Source of the DNA: Mycolicibacter sinensis
Lineage (GTDB): Bacteria; Actinomycetota; Actinomycetes; Mycobacteriales; Mycobacteriaceae
Length of the DNA stretch: 54,549 bases
Assembly (NCBI RefSeq): GCF_001667375.1
Contig: NZ_LZIN01000066.1
Location: 1-54,549 of the forward strand
Direction: 5' to 3'
Shown: one piece after another, positions 8,198-17,571 of the stretch
Numbering within the stretch: position 1 is the first letter of the stretch
Layout of the letters: each line of letters begins with the position of its first letter
Made by a program: the position numbers and the translations under genes
The notes under the pieces: model-generated
Database searches by the model: none
What the model was told of the DNA's origin: nothing
The model's input: only the letters and a program-made list of their open reading frames with translations

Positions 8198-8320
8198 CGG
8201 ACCTCGGGGTTTTCCCAGCACTAGCGCGCTTTCCGTGGATCCGGGGAGCGCGCGAATTGTGTGGGCCGGAGACGGTGCACAGGTGAGACCCCGGAACGCA
8301 GGTTGGTCTGCCAACCGCGA

Positions 8321-8393
<73 letters not shown>

Positions 8394-8479
8394 CTGACGT
8401 GCCATGGTGGACAGTGGACACTGGAACTCACCAGGTGCGGTACGGCAATACGTAAGCGAGAAGAACGAAGGAGCGTGCG

Positions 8480-8923
8480 GTGACCGACGAGCTCGACCGT
8501 CCCGACGCCGCAGCCGACGGCGACAGCGAGGCCGACTCTCCTCTGCGCCCCGGTCGCACGGCCGTGGCGAGCAGGCAGGTCGGGGACCCGCTGCGTCCTA
8601 CCGGCAAGCGCTCCCGGCGGCGCGGCGCGGCCGGCGGCGTCGATGGGCTGGAGTCCACCGCGACCGAGCTGGGTGGGGACGAGGCCAAGAAGGCCAAGAA
8701 GGTCAAAAAGAAGTCGGACGGGCCGTCGCGCAATCCGTTCCTCTTCGTCTTCAACTACCTCAAGCAGGTCGTCGGCGAACTTCGCAAGGTGATCTGGCCG
8801 AACCGCAAGCAGATGGTTACCTACACCGCGGTGGTGCTGGCGTTCCTGGTCTTCATGGTGGCTCTGGTCGCCGGTGCGGACTACGGATTCGCCCGGCTGG
8901 TGCTGCTGGTGTTCGGCGAGTGA
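8480..8923 (+). CDS. secE: Preprotein translocase subunit SecE
   Basis: 147 aa from GTG. The C-terminal 60 residues are the SecE core: an amphipathic helix ([20 protein letters not shown]) followed by one transmembrane helix (about residues 114-135). The N-terminal ~85 residues are a charged, low-complexity extension with a Lys-rich end (KKAKKVKKK), typical of actinobacterial SecE. It stabilises SecY in the membrane. Upstream of nusG as in most bacteria. Confidence 0.93.
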   Translation: MTDELDRPDAAADGDSEADSPLRPGRTAVASRQVGDPLRPTGKRSRRRGAAGGVDGLESTATELGGDEAKKAKKVKKKSDGPSRNPFLFVFNYLKQVVGELRKVIWPNRKQMVTYTAVVLAFLVFMVALVAGADYGFARLVLLVFGE

Positions 8924-8931
8924 AGTTATAG

Positions 8932-9720
<789 letters not shown>

Positions 9721-9746
9721 TACGTAGGAAAGGAACACCCCAACTC

Positions 9747-10175
9747 ATGGCCCCGAAGAAGAAGGTCGCCGGGCTGATCAAGCTTCAGATCGAAGCCGGT
9801 CAGGCCAACCCCGCGCCGCCGGTCGGACCCGCGCTCGGTCAGCACGGCGTCAACATCATGGAGTTCTGCAAGGCGTACAACGCCGCGACGGAGAACCAGC
9901 GCGGCAACGTCGTCCCGGTGGAGATCACCGTCTACGAGGACCGCAGCTTCACCTTCGCGCTCAAGACCCCGCCCGCGGCGCGGCTGCTGCTCAAGGCCGC
10001 CGGGATCGCCAAGGGTTCGGCCGAGCCGCACAAGACCAAGGTCGCCAAGGTGAGCTGGGACCAGGTCCGCGAGATCGCCGAGACCAAGAAGGCCGACCTC
10101 AACGCCAACGACATCGAGGCCGGAGCCAAGATCATCGCCGGCACCGCCCGCTCGATGGGCATCACAGTCGAATAA
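9747..10175 (+). CDS. rplK: 50S ribosomal protein L11
   Basis: 142 aa, normal length. Starts [18 protein letters not shown], with the Pro-rich N-terminal domain ([22 protein letters not shown]) that recruits release factors and RelA, and the C-terminal rRNA-binding domain ending ARSMGITVE. It follows nusG by 26 bases with an AGGAAAGGA ribosome-binding site. Confidence 0.97.
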   Translation: MAPKKKVAGLIKLQIEAGQANPAPPVGPALGQHGVNIMEFCKAYNAATENQRGNVVPVEITVYEDRSFTFALKTPPAARLLLKAAGIAKGSAEPHKTKVAKVSWDQVREIAETKKADLNANDIEAGAKIIAGTARSMGITVE

Positions 10176-10270
10176 GCCCTCGGCGAAGGACTATTCGTCG
10201 AGAAAGAAGTACGTGGGAGGGCCAGCTTCGGCCCGCCAACCACAACCAACCATTTGAGATTGGATAACCG

Positions 10271-10978
10271 ATGAGCAAGAACAGCAAGGCATTCCGCGCC
10301 GCCGCCGAGAAGGTGGACCGCGACAACTTCTACACCCCGCTGCAGGCCGCCAAGCTGGCCAAGGAGACGTCCTCGACCAAGCAGGACGCCACCGTCGAGG
10401 TGGCCATCCGGCTCGGCGTCGACCCGCGTAAGGCCGACCAGATGGTCCGCGGCACCGTGAACCTGCCGCACGGCACCGGTAAGACCGCCCGGGTCGCGGT
10501 GTTCGCGGTCGGAGAGAAGGCCGACGCCGCTATCGCCGCCGGCGCCGACGTGGTCGGCAGCGACGACCTGATCGAGAAGATCCAGGGCGGGTTCCTCGAC
10601 TTCGACGCCGCGATCGCCACCCCGGACCAGATGGCCAAGGTGGGCCGCATCGCCCGCGTGCTGGGCCCACGCGGCCTGATGCCCAACCCCAAGACCGGCA
10701 CCGTGACCCCCGACGTCGCCAAGGCCGTCACGGACATCAAGGGCGGCAAGATCAACTTCCGGGTGGACAAGCAGGCCAACCTGCACTTCGTCATCGGCAA
10801 GGCGTCCTTCGAGGAGACCAAGCTGGCGGAGAACTACGGCGCCGCGCTCGACGAGGTGCTGCGGCTCAAGCCGTCGTCGTCCAAGGGGCGCTACCTGAAG
10901 AAGGTCACCATCTCCACGACGACGGGCCCCGGCATCCCGGTGGACCCGACCGTCACCCGCAACTTCGCGGCCGAGTAA
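10271..10978 (+). CDS. rplA: 50S ribosomal protein L1
   Basis: 235 aa. Carries the L1 signature around [20 protein letters not shown] and the two-domain layout of the L1 stalk protein. In many bacteria L1 represses its own rplKA mRNA; the 95-base rplK-rplA gap contains a small hairpin (GGGCC/GGCCC near 10218-10235) that could be involved, but no L1 site can be assigned with confidence. Confidence 0.97.
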   Translation: MSKNSKAFRAAAEKVDRDNFYTPLQAAKLAKETSSTKQDATVEVAIRLGVDPRKADQMVRGTVNLPHGTGKTARVAVFAVGEKADAAIAAGADVVGSDDLIEKIQGGFLDFDAAIATPDQMAKVGRIARVLGPRGLMPNPKTGTVTPDVAKAVTDIKGGKINFRVDKQANLHFVIGKASFEETKLAENYGAALDEVLRLKPSSSKGRYLKKVTISTTTGPGIPVDPTVTRNFAAE

Positions 10979-11008
10979 ACCCTCGCCACATCCTCGCGAC
11001 AAGACGCG

Positions 11009-11042
11009 AAAGCCCCCAATTCCGGAAGGAAAAGGGGGCTTT
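11009..11042. terminator. Bidirectional intrinsic terminator between rplA and mmaA4
   Basis: AAAGCCCCC (11009-11017) pairs with GGGGGCTTT (11034-11042). The A-run on one side and T-run on the other let it work for both convergent transcripts. Confidence 0.8.
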
Positions 11043-11066
11043 GGCGTCTGCTCGGCGGGGAGGCGG

Positions 11067-11954
11067 TTACGCGCTCTTGGCGTAGCTGACCAGGCTGACG
11101 TCCAGGGCCTCGTCGGTGAAGTAGTACTCGCAGCCGCGCAGGTACTTCATGTAGCGCTGGTAGACCTCTTCGGACTGGATCGCGACGGCCTCGTCGTGGT
11201 GGGCCTCCAGCGCGTCGCCCCAGATCTTGAGCGTCTTGATGTAGTGCGAGCGCAGCGAAATCGCTTCGGGCACCGTGAAACCGGCCTTCTCGCCGTGCGC
11301 CACCATCATGTCGGTGGTGGGCAGCCGGCCGCCCGGGAAGATCTCGGTGAGGATGAACTTGATGAACCGCGCGGTCTCGAACGTCAGCTTCTTGCCGCGG
11401 GCGTTCAAGTCGTACGGGTGGAAGCTGACGCTGCTCTGGATGGACATCCGGCCGTCGGCCGGCATGATGTCGTAACAGGTCTTGAAGAAGTCGTCGTAGT
11501 TCTCGAAGCCGAAGTGCTCGAACGCCTCGATGGAGACGATCCGGTCCACCGGCTCGTCGAACTCCTCCCAGCCCTTCAGCAGCACCCGGCGGGACCGTTC
11601 GGTGTCGATCTCGTCGAGCAGGCTCTGTGAGTAGGCGTGCTGGTTGGTCGACAGGGTCAGGCCGATCACGTTGACGTCGTACTTCTCGACGGCGCGCTTC
11701 ATGGTCCCGCCCCAGCCGCAGCCGACGTCGAGCAGGGTCATTCCGGGCCGCAGGTCCAGCTTGTCGAGGTTCAAGTCGACCTTGGCGATCTGCGCCTGCT
11801 CCAGATTCAGGTCCGGCGGCTCGAAGTAGGCGCAACTGTAGGTGCGGCTCGGGTCCTGGAATAGGGCGAAGAAGTCATCGGACAGGTCGTAGTGAGCCTG
11901 GATGTTCTCGAACTTCGGACGCATTCCCGCGGTGCGTGTCGATTTCTCCGCCAT
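11067..11954 (-). CDS. mmaA4: Mycolic acid methyltransferase, MmaA4 (Hma)-type
   Basis: 295 aa. S-adenosylmethionine site LLDVGCGWG (about residues 73-81) and the cyclopropane synthase fold. It follows M. tuberculosis MmaA4 (Rv0642c) nearly throughout: [47 protein letters not shown] and [15 protein letters not shown]. Like MmaA4 it has QSSVSFHPY where cyclopropane synthases have LLHTIT. MmaA4 makes the hydroxy-mycolate precursor of keto and methoxy mycolates, so oxygenated mycolates are expected. Start set at MAEKST by family length; last gene of the methyltransferase run. Confidence 0.87.
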   Translation of the reverse strand: MAEKSTRTAGMRPKFENIQAHYDLSDDFFALFQDPSRTYSCAYFEPPDLNLEQAQIAKVDLNLDKLDLRPGMTLLDVGCGWGGTMKRAVEKYDVNVIGLTLSTNQHAYSQSLLDEIDTERSRRVLLKGWEEFDEPVDRIVSIEAFEHFGFENYDDFFKTCYDIMPADGRMSIQSSVSFHPYDLNARGKKLTFETARFIKFILTEIFPGGRLPTTDMMVAHGEKAGFTVPEAISLRSHYIKTLKIWGDALEAHHDEAVAIQSEEVYQRYMKYLRGCEYYFTDEALDVSLVSYAKSA

Positions 11955-12042
11955 CTTTGACTGGCTGCCTTCCTGATGTAACCCGCCGTGACCGGACGCG
12001 GTGTGTGATGTGTCGCCCAAGCCGGTCAACCGTTGAATCATA

Positions 12043-12061
12043 GCGGGCGCACAGTGCCCGC
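12043..12061. other. Hairpin between two mycolate methyltransferase genes
   Basis: GCGGGC and GCCCGC flank a 7-base loop, 23 bases after the stop of the upstream gene on the minus strand. There is no T-run. Directly after it on the minus strand lies TATGAT, a good -10 hexamer, so mmaA4 may also have its own promoter; no clear -35 is visible. Confidence 0.35.
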
Positions 12062-12083
12062 ATCGGCATCGGTGGCCGAATGT

Positions 12084-12947
12084 CTACTTGGCGAGGGTGA
12101 ACTGGTTGACGTCAATGTAGCCAAGTCGGAACCGCTCCGCACACCCGGTCAGATACCTCATGTAGCGCTGGTAGACCCCCTCGGACTGGACGGCGATCGC
12201 CTCGTCGTGGTGGGCCCCCAAAGCCTGCGCCCACAGGTCCAGGGTCCGGGCGTAGTGCGGCTGCAGCGACTGGGTGCGCTCCACGGTGAAATCGGCTCGT
12301 TCGGAGTGCTCGTGCACCATCTCGATCGACGGCAGCCGGCCGCCCGGGAAGATCTCGCTCATGATGAACTTGGTGAACCGGGCGGCATCCATGGTCAGCG
12401 GCAGGCCGCGTTCGGCGAACTGGTTGCCCGACAGCGTGGTGATGGTGTGCAGCAGCATCTTGCCGTCGGCCGGCAGTAGCCGGTGGGCCATCGCAAAGAA
12501 GGAGTCGTAGCGCTCGAAGCCGAAGTGTTCGAACGCGCCGATCGAGACGATCCGGTCCACCGGTTCGTCGAACTGCTCCCAGCCGGCCAGCACCACCCGT
12601 CGCTCGCGCGGGCTGTCCAGCGCATCGAAGCTGCGCCGCACGTGCGCGGCTTGATTGCGGCTCAGGGTCAGCCCGATCACGTTGACGTCGTAACGCTCGA
12701 TGGCGCGGCGCAGGGTGGCACCCCAGCCGCACCCGACGTCGAGCAACGTCATGCCGGGCCGCAGACCCAGCTTGCCCAGCGACAGGTCGATCTTGGCGAG
12801 CTGGGCCTGCTCCAGCGTCATGTCGTCACGTTCGAAATAGGCGCAGCTGTAGGTTCTGGTCGGGTCCAGGAACAGTTCGAAGAATTCATCCGATAAGTCG
12901 TAGTGCGCCTGCACCTCCGCGAAATGCGGATTCAGCTTCGAAGACAT
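12084..12947 (-). CDS. Mycolic acid cyclopropane synthase, MmaA2/CmaA1-type
   Basis: 287 aa, the exact length of MmaA2 and CmaA1. Contains YSCAYFERDDMTLEQAQ with the bicarbonate-binding Cys, [11 protein letters not shown] for S-adenosylmethionine, GAFEHFG with the active-site Glu, LLHTITTLSG with the His, and HYARTLDLWA with the Tyr. Local matches to MmaA2 (SFD, PR.RRVVLAGWEQF, NQFTLAK at the end) outnumber those to CmaA1, so MmaA2-type cis-cyclopropanation is favoured but not proven. Confidence 0.85.
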   Translation of the reverse strand: MSSKLNPHFAEVQAHYDLSDEFFELFLDPTRTYSCAYFERDDMTLEQAQLAKIDLSLGKLGLRPGMTLLDVGCGWGATLRRAIERYDVNVIGLTLSRNQAAHVRRSFDALDSPRERRVVLAGWEQFDEPVDRIVSIGAFEHFGFERYDSFFAMAHRLLPADGKMLLHTITTLSGNQFAERGLPLTMDAARFTKFIMSEIFPGGRLPSIEMVHEHSERADFTVERTQSLQPHYARTLDLWAQALGAHHDEAIAVQSEGVYQRYMRYLTGCAERFRLGYIDVNQFTLAK

Positions 12948-13087
12948 GACAAGGACTCCCCCCGATGGCGGTGTGCTCCCCCCGAGCACGAAAAGCCGCC
13001 TCCGGAATCCTACGCGCACTCAGCGCGTCGCCCCGCCGTCGAGCGCGGCGGCGGGGGTGTTCTCGCCGGTGAACCGGCTGCTCAGCG

Positions 13088-13951
13088 CTACTTCTGCAGC
13101 GTGTACTGGTGGACGGTGTTGTAGCCGTCGCGGAACAGTTTGACGCAGCCGTTGAGGTACTTGTCGAAGCGGTCGTAGGCGACCTGGCCCTGCACCTCGA
13201 TCGCCCGCTCCTTGTTGGCGGCCAGCATCGCGGCCCAGTCCTCCAGGGTGCGTGCGTAGTGCGGCCCGATCTCGTCGTCGCGGGTGCAGGTGAAGCCGGC
13301 CTCGGCTGCGTACTTGCGGGGCAACCACGCCGACGGCAGCTGCCCGCCGGGGAAGATCTCCTTCATGATGAACAGGGTGAACTTGGCCAGGTCCATCGTC
13401 AGTGGCAGGCCCCTGGCCAGCGCGTCCTCCGACCCGGCGATCGCGGTAATGGTGTGCAGCAGCATCCGCCCGTCTTCGGGCAGTGCGTCATAGGTGACGC
13501 GGAAGAAGTCCGCCCAGCGGTCACGGCCGAAGTGCTCGAACGCGCCGATCGACACGATCCGGTCCACCTTGTCGGTGAACTCCTCCCAGCCCTGCAGCCG
13601 CACCTCGACGCTGCGGTTGGTGTCCACCTTGGACAGCTTGTCGATCGCGTACTCGCGCTGCTCACCGCTGAGGGTGAGCCCGATGACGTTGACGTCGTAC
13701 TTCTCGATCGCGCGCTGCATGCAGGCCCCCCAGCCGCAGCCAATGTCCAGCAGCGTCATGCCGGGCTCTAGACCCAGCTTGCCCAGCGCCAAGTCGAACT
13801 TGGCGATCTGCGCCTCGTCACAGGTGGTGTCCTGGTCGGGGTAGAACCCGCAGGTGTAGCCCATGGTGGGACCGAGGAACAGTTCGTAGAACTCATTCGA
13901 GATGTCGTAGATAGACTGCAGTTCCTCGTACTTCGGCTCCAACTTGGGCAT
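13088..13951 (-). CDS. Divergent mycolic acid methyltransferase (MmaA1-like N-terminus)
   Basis: 287 aa. The fold and active-site set are intact: Cys34 in GYTCGFYP, LLDIGCGWGA, GAFEHFGRDR, LLHTIT and GPHYARTL. The opening (KLEPKYEELQSIYDISNEF) resembles MmaA1, but the usual CAYFERDDMTLEEAQ is replaced by CGFYPDQDTTCDEAQ, with an extra Cys, and the middle differs from all the M. tuberculosis paralogues I can recall. Position matches the first gene of the mmaA run. Substrate and product (trans-cyclopropane, methyl branch or other) are open. Confidence 0.8.
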   Translation of the reverse strand: MPKLEPKYEELQSIYDISNEFYELFLGPTMGYTCGFYPDQDTTCDEAQIAKFDLALGKLGLEPGMTLLDIGCGWGACMQRAIEKYDVNVIGLTLSGEQREYAIDKLSKVDTNRSVEVRLQGWEEFTDKVDRIVSIGAFEHFGRDRWADFFRVTYDALPEDGRMLLHTITAIAGSEDALARGLPLTMDLAKFTLFIMKEIFPGGQLPSAWLPRKYAAEAGFTCTRDDEIGPHYARTLEDWAAMLAANKERAIEVQGQVAYDRFDKYLNGCVKLFRDGYNTVHQYTLQK

Positions 13952-14034
13952 AGCTAGGTTTACTCGCGATCTGGTGGGGGGATAGGTAGAGGCTCGCTCA
14001 TCCTACCGTTTAGCGTAAGTCTTTTGATAATGCG

Positions 14035-14940
14035 CTACCGGCTGGCGGCAAACGTGGTGGTCAGCTCGTTGATCACCGGATCCCACAGCTCCTCGGGCAA
14101 GTCGTGGCCCATGCCCTCGATCAGCACCAGCCGGGCCCGGTCGATCGCGTCGGCGATAGCCCGTCCTCCCGACGGGCGCATCAGCTTGTCGGCCAGCCCG
14201 TGGATGACCACCGTCGGCGCGGTGATCAGCCGGTCGTAGGCGGTCAGGCTGCCGCTGGCCAGGATGGCGCCGAACTGCCGCGCGATGCCCCATGGGTAAT
14301 AGCTGCGTTCGTAAGCCTCGATGACGTTGGCCCGCAACTGCTCCTCCGGTGTCGGGTAGCCGGGGCTGCCGATGATCCGGCTAGCCCGCACCGCGTTGTC
14401 GATGATCACCTCACGCGGAGAGTCCGGCGGCGGCCCCGACAGCAGCGCCAGCAGGGCGCGCGGCGCCGGCGGCGGCAGGAACCGCCGGTTGTTGCTGGAG
14501 AAGATCACCCCCAGCGACCGGGTCCGGTGGGCGAACCGGGCCGCGAACACCTGCGCGATCATCCCGCCCATCGAGGCGCCGACCACGTGCGCCTTCTCGA
14601 TACCCAGGTGGTCCAGCAGGGCGGCGGCGTCGTCGGCCATGTCTTCGAGCGTGTAGACGGCCGAACTGGGTTTGCCCAGCCAGAACCGTGCCATCCGCGG
14701 CACCAGTGCGCCGCGGGCGTGCTTGCGGCCCAGTTTGGTCGACAACCCGACATCCCGGTTGTCGTAGCGGATCACCCGCAAGCCGTGGGCCACCAGCTTC
14801 TCGCAGAACCCGGTGCGCCACAGCAGCAGCTGCGCGCCCAAGCCCATCACCAGCAGTACCGGCGGGTCGCCGACGTCGCCCATGTCCTCATAGAAGATGT
14901 CCAGGTCTCCGGAGCGGGCGGTACCGCTGCGAACGTCCAC
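14035..14940 (-). CDS. lipG: Alpha/beta hydrolase, LipG-like (Rv0646c orthologue)
   Basis: 301 aa. Nucleophile elbow GASMGG (Ser123), an acid in HGLADKLMRP and a late His in EGMGHDLP complete the triad. The oxyanion region is VMGLGAQ. Rv0646c has been studied as an esterase/thioesterase; its constant place behind the mmaA genes suggests a mycolate-related role. Downstream of the ABC1 kinase gene by 2 bases and so likely in its operon. Confidence 0.85.
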   Translation of the reverse strand: MDVRSGTARSGDLDIFYEDMGDVGDPPVLLVMGLGAQLLLWRTGFCEKLVAHGLRVIRYDNRDVGLSTKLGRKHARGALVPRMARFWLGKPSSAVYTLEDMADDAAALLDHLGIEKAHVVGASMGGMIAQVFAARFAHRTRSLGVIFSSNNRRFLPPPAPRALLALLSGPPPDSPREVIIDNAVRASRIIGSPGYPTPEEQLRANVIEAYERSYYPWGIARQFGAILASGSLTAYDRLITAPTVVIHGLADKLMRPSGGRAIADAIDRARLVLIEGMGHDLPEELWDPVINELTTTFAASR

Positions 14941-14942
14941 GG

Positions 14943-16289
14943 CTATACCTCCGGTGCGTCTTTGTGTTCGCGGCTGACGTCGACCATGAAGTTGGCGAAG
15001 TAGCCGGTCAGCTGCGGGTCCGACATCATCTGCCAGCGCGGCGCCAGCAGCTTCATGTAACGCTCCACGTACAGGAACTGCTTGCCGATCAGCACCAGCT
15101 CGCGGGGCAGTTTGACGTCGTAGGCGTCGGCCAGCGTGCCGAGTTGCTTACCGATCTCGGCATACGACATGTCGCCGAGTGACTTCATCGTCAACGGGGT
15201 GGCGAACGCCTCCAGGTCCTGGGCGGCCTGGCCCTCGGGTTTGACCGTGCCGACCGCGCCCATCAGCACCACGATCTTGCCGGCCGCGGCGTGGTCCTTC
15301 TTGACCAGCAGCGCATACACCAGCTCACGGAGCAGCCAGCGGGTGCGCGGGTCGATGCGGCCCATGATCCCGAAGTCCAGGAACACCACCCGGCCCGCCT
15401 CGTCGACCAGCAGGTTGCCGGCGTGCAGGTCGCCGTGGAACAGCCCGTGCCGCAGGCCGCCCTCGAAGGTGGAGAACAGCAGCGCCTTGACCAGCTCCAC
15501 GCCGTCGAACCCGGCCTTGCGGATTGCGGGCGCGTCGTCAATGCGGACGCCCGACACCCGCTCCATCGTCAGCACCCGTTCGCTGGTGAAGTCCCAGTGC
15601 ACGTCGGGCACCTTGATGTTTTTGCCCAGCGGTGAGGCGTGCAGGTGCGACACCCAGGTCTGCATGGACTGCGCCTCGATGCGAAAGTCCAGTTCTTCGG
15701 CGAGGTTGTCGGAGAAGTCGGCGACGACGTCCTGGGCCGACAGTCGGCGGCCCAGCTTGGCCAGCTCGACCAGCTGCGCGAAGCGTTTGAGGATCTGCAG
15801 GTCGGCGGCGACCCGGCGGCGGATACCCGGCCGCTGGATCTTGACCACGACCTCCTCGCCGCTGTGCAGGGTGGCGAAGTGCACCTGGGCGATCGAGGCC
15901 GACGCGATCGGGTTCTCATCGAACTGCGCGAACAGCTCGGCCGGTTCGGCGCCCAGTTCCTCGACGAACAGTTGGTGCACCGCGGCCGGGTCGGCCGGCG
16001 GTACGGCATCCAGCAATCCGCGGAATTCCCGCGATAACGGTTCGCCGAACGCGCCGGGGCTCGAGGCGATGATCTGGCCGAACTTGACGTAGGTGGGGCC
16101 CAGGTCGGCGAAGGTCTGCGGCAGCTCCCGGATCACCTTCTGCTGGATCGGGCCGGGCTTGAGCAGTCCGGTGAAGACCCGGGCGGCGGCGCGGGCGAGC
16201 TGCCAGCCGGTCGCACCGATGCGGGCGGCCTCGACCGGCAACGGCACCCGGTCGAGCTGGACCACCTGGCGAGGCGGGGTCGAACTCAT
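14943..16289 (-). CDS. ABC1/UbiB-family atypical kinase (Rv0647c orthologue)
   Basis: 448 aa from ATG at 16289. Family motifs in order: KFGQ helix (PTYVKFGQIIASSP), Ala-rich loop replacing the P-loop (ASASIAQVHFA), invariant Lys (VVKIQRPG), EELDFRIEA, catalytic loop HGDLHAGNLL and metal-binding FLDFGIMG. UbiB-type proteins act as ATPases in isoprenoid-lipid metabolism or lipid homeostasis. Two bases from lipG. A much longer reading frame runs upstream but is out of keeping with the family. Confidence 0.87.
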   Translation of the reverse strand: MSSTPPRQVVQLDRVPLPVEAARIGATGWQLARAAARVFTGLLKPGPIQQKVIRELPQTFADLGPTYVKFGQIIASSPGAFGEPLSREFRGLLDAVPPADPAAVHQLFVEELGAEPAELFAQFDENPIASASIAQVHFATLHSGEEVVVKIQRPGIRRRVAADLQILKRFAQLVELAKLGRRLSAQDVVADFSDNLAEELDFRIEAQSMQTWVSHLHASPLGKNIKVPDVHWDFTSERVLTMERVSGVRIDDAPAIRKAGFDGVELVKALLFSTFEGGLRHGLFHGDLHAGNLLVDEAGRVVFLDFGIMGRIDPRTRWLLRELVYALLVKKDHAAAGKIVVLMGAVGTVKPEGQAAQDLEAFATPLTMKSLGDMSYAEIGKQLGTLADAYDVKLPRELVLIGKQFLYVERYMKLLAPRWQMMSDPQLTGYFANFMVDVSREHKDAPEV

Positions 16290-16339
16290 TGCTGCAGTCT
16301 GCCAAATCAGCGGCGGAAGTTCTCCGCCAGCGCACCGTC

Positions 16340-16942
16340 TTACGCCTTGGCGCCCGGTCGCCAGGGGGTCAGCCATGCGGTCGGTTCGGCGCCCTCGAAG
16401 CCGGCGATCAGTTCGTACATGGTGGCGCCGTCGATGCTTTCCCGGATGATGTCGGCGTGCCCGGCATGTCGGGCGAGCTCGTTGATCACGTGGTGGAACA
16501 CCCAGCGCACCGTCCACGCGTCGACGTCGGTGGGAAACCACGGTGCGTCGCGCGGCACCGGCACCGCGGCGTCGAGGTCGGCGTACTCCAACAGGTGTAG
16601 CGTCTCGGCGTTTTGCGCAGCGAACGCTTCCAGCGCCCCGGCCAGGGTCTCGTCCTGGCGCAGTACGTACTGGTCCTGATATTCGCGGGCCCTCTCCTCG
16701 CCCGGCCGGCTGTCCGCGACCGGCGCGGCCGGGGCGGCGGCGACGCGAGACATCCAGCTGTGTTGCAGACCGGTGGCGTGTTTGATCAGCGCGCCGATCG
16801 ACAGGGCGCTCGCGGTCGGGGTGGCCCGGGCCTGTCCGTCGGTCAGGCCGTAGGCCACCGCGAAGTAGGCGCTTTGGTGGTAGGCCACAAATTCGCGCAG
16901 CGCGTGGCGTTCGTCGGTCACCGGCGGGGCGAGTCCGGGCAT
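16340..16942 (-). CDS. DinB-fold protein (DUF664/mycothiol-dependent type)
   Basis: 200 aa. A four-helix DinB layout: an early His in ALIKHATGLQHSWM (about residue 63) and a late HHVINELARHAGHADIIRE with the His pair that binds metal. Homologues include mycothiol-dependent maleylpyruvate isomerase and BshA-independent thiol S-transferases, so a mycothiol transfer reaction is plausible. It ends before a second DinB-fold gene begins upstream (2-base gap), forming a tandem pair. Confidence 0.75.
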   Translation of the reverse strand: MPGLAPPVTDERHALREFVAYHQSAYFAVAYGLTDGQARATPTASALSIGALIKHATGLQHSWMSRVAAAPAAPVADSRPGEERAREYQDQYVLRQDETLAGALEAFAAQNAETLHLLEYADLDAAVPVPRDAPWFPTDVDAWTVRWVFHHVINELARHAGHADIIRESIDGATMYELIAGFEGAEPTAWLTPWRPGAKA

Positions 16943-16944
16943 GG

Positions 16945-17469
16945 TCAGTCCTTTCGATCGAGTTGGTGCGCGTACAGATCCCGCAGGCAGGCGATTTCGG
17001 CTCCGTGATGGATGGCTTCGCGGTGGATATGCAAGACCAGCTCCGCCATGGTGCGCTCGGCCCACGGCCCCTCTGCCGCGCCGATGGGCCGGGCCAACGC
17101 GGACTCATCGAGGCCACGTACCCCGGCAATCCAGTCTGCATAGGCGTCGTCGAGCTGGCGCAGTGCGGTGGCGGCGTCGAGGGCGTACGGCCAGGTCTGG
17201 TAATCGGCCGGCGGCCCGCCGAAGTGGTGGTGGTTGCGGACGGCGAACACGCCGACGATCACGTGCGCCATTCGCCAGGCGATGGTGGTGAACGGCGCCG
17301 GCTCGGGCACCGGAAAGCCAAAGTCGATGCCGTCGCGGCGTACGGACCAACAGCCGGCCACCGGCTCCCACAGGTACTCGTCGTCGGTGAGGCCGTCCAG
17401 CCGCGGGCGCAGCTGGTTTTGCCAGTGCCAGTCGAGTTGGTCGGCCAGCAAGTCACTCCAGACGGGCAT
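16945..17469 (-). CDS. DinB-fold protein, second of a tandem pair
   Basis: 174 aa. The helix with RMAHVIVGVFAVRNHHHFGG and the closing VLHIHREAIHHGAEIACLRDLY supply the metal-binding His residues of the DinB_2 group. First gene of a two-gene unit transcribed away from the mannosidase (102 bases between starts). No specific substrate. Confidence 0.75.
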   Translation of the reverse strand: MPVWSDLLADQLDWHWQNQLRPRLDGLTDDEYLWEPVAGCWSVRRDGIDFGFPVPEPAPFTTIAWRMAHVIVGVFAVRNHHHFGGPPADYQTWPYALDAATALRQLDDAYADWIAGVRGLDESALARPIGAAEGPWAERTMAELVLHIHREAIHHGAEIACLRDLYAHQLDRKD

Positions 17470-17571
17470 GACCCAAGCCTGCCAGTCCGGTCGGACAACT
17501 CCCACGCACGCCGAACTCAGCCGGTCGCCGAAAGGCTCCGCCCGGCAGGCGCGCGTCCGTAGGTTTGTGTC

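Noticed and set aside
14940..17141. A 732-codon frame extending the ABC1 kinase upstream
   Set aside because: The extra ~280 residues overlap both DinB genes antisense-free in another frame and are Arg/Pro-rich; the family starts at MSSTPP.
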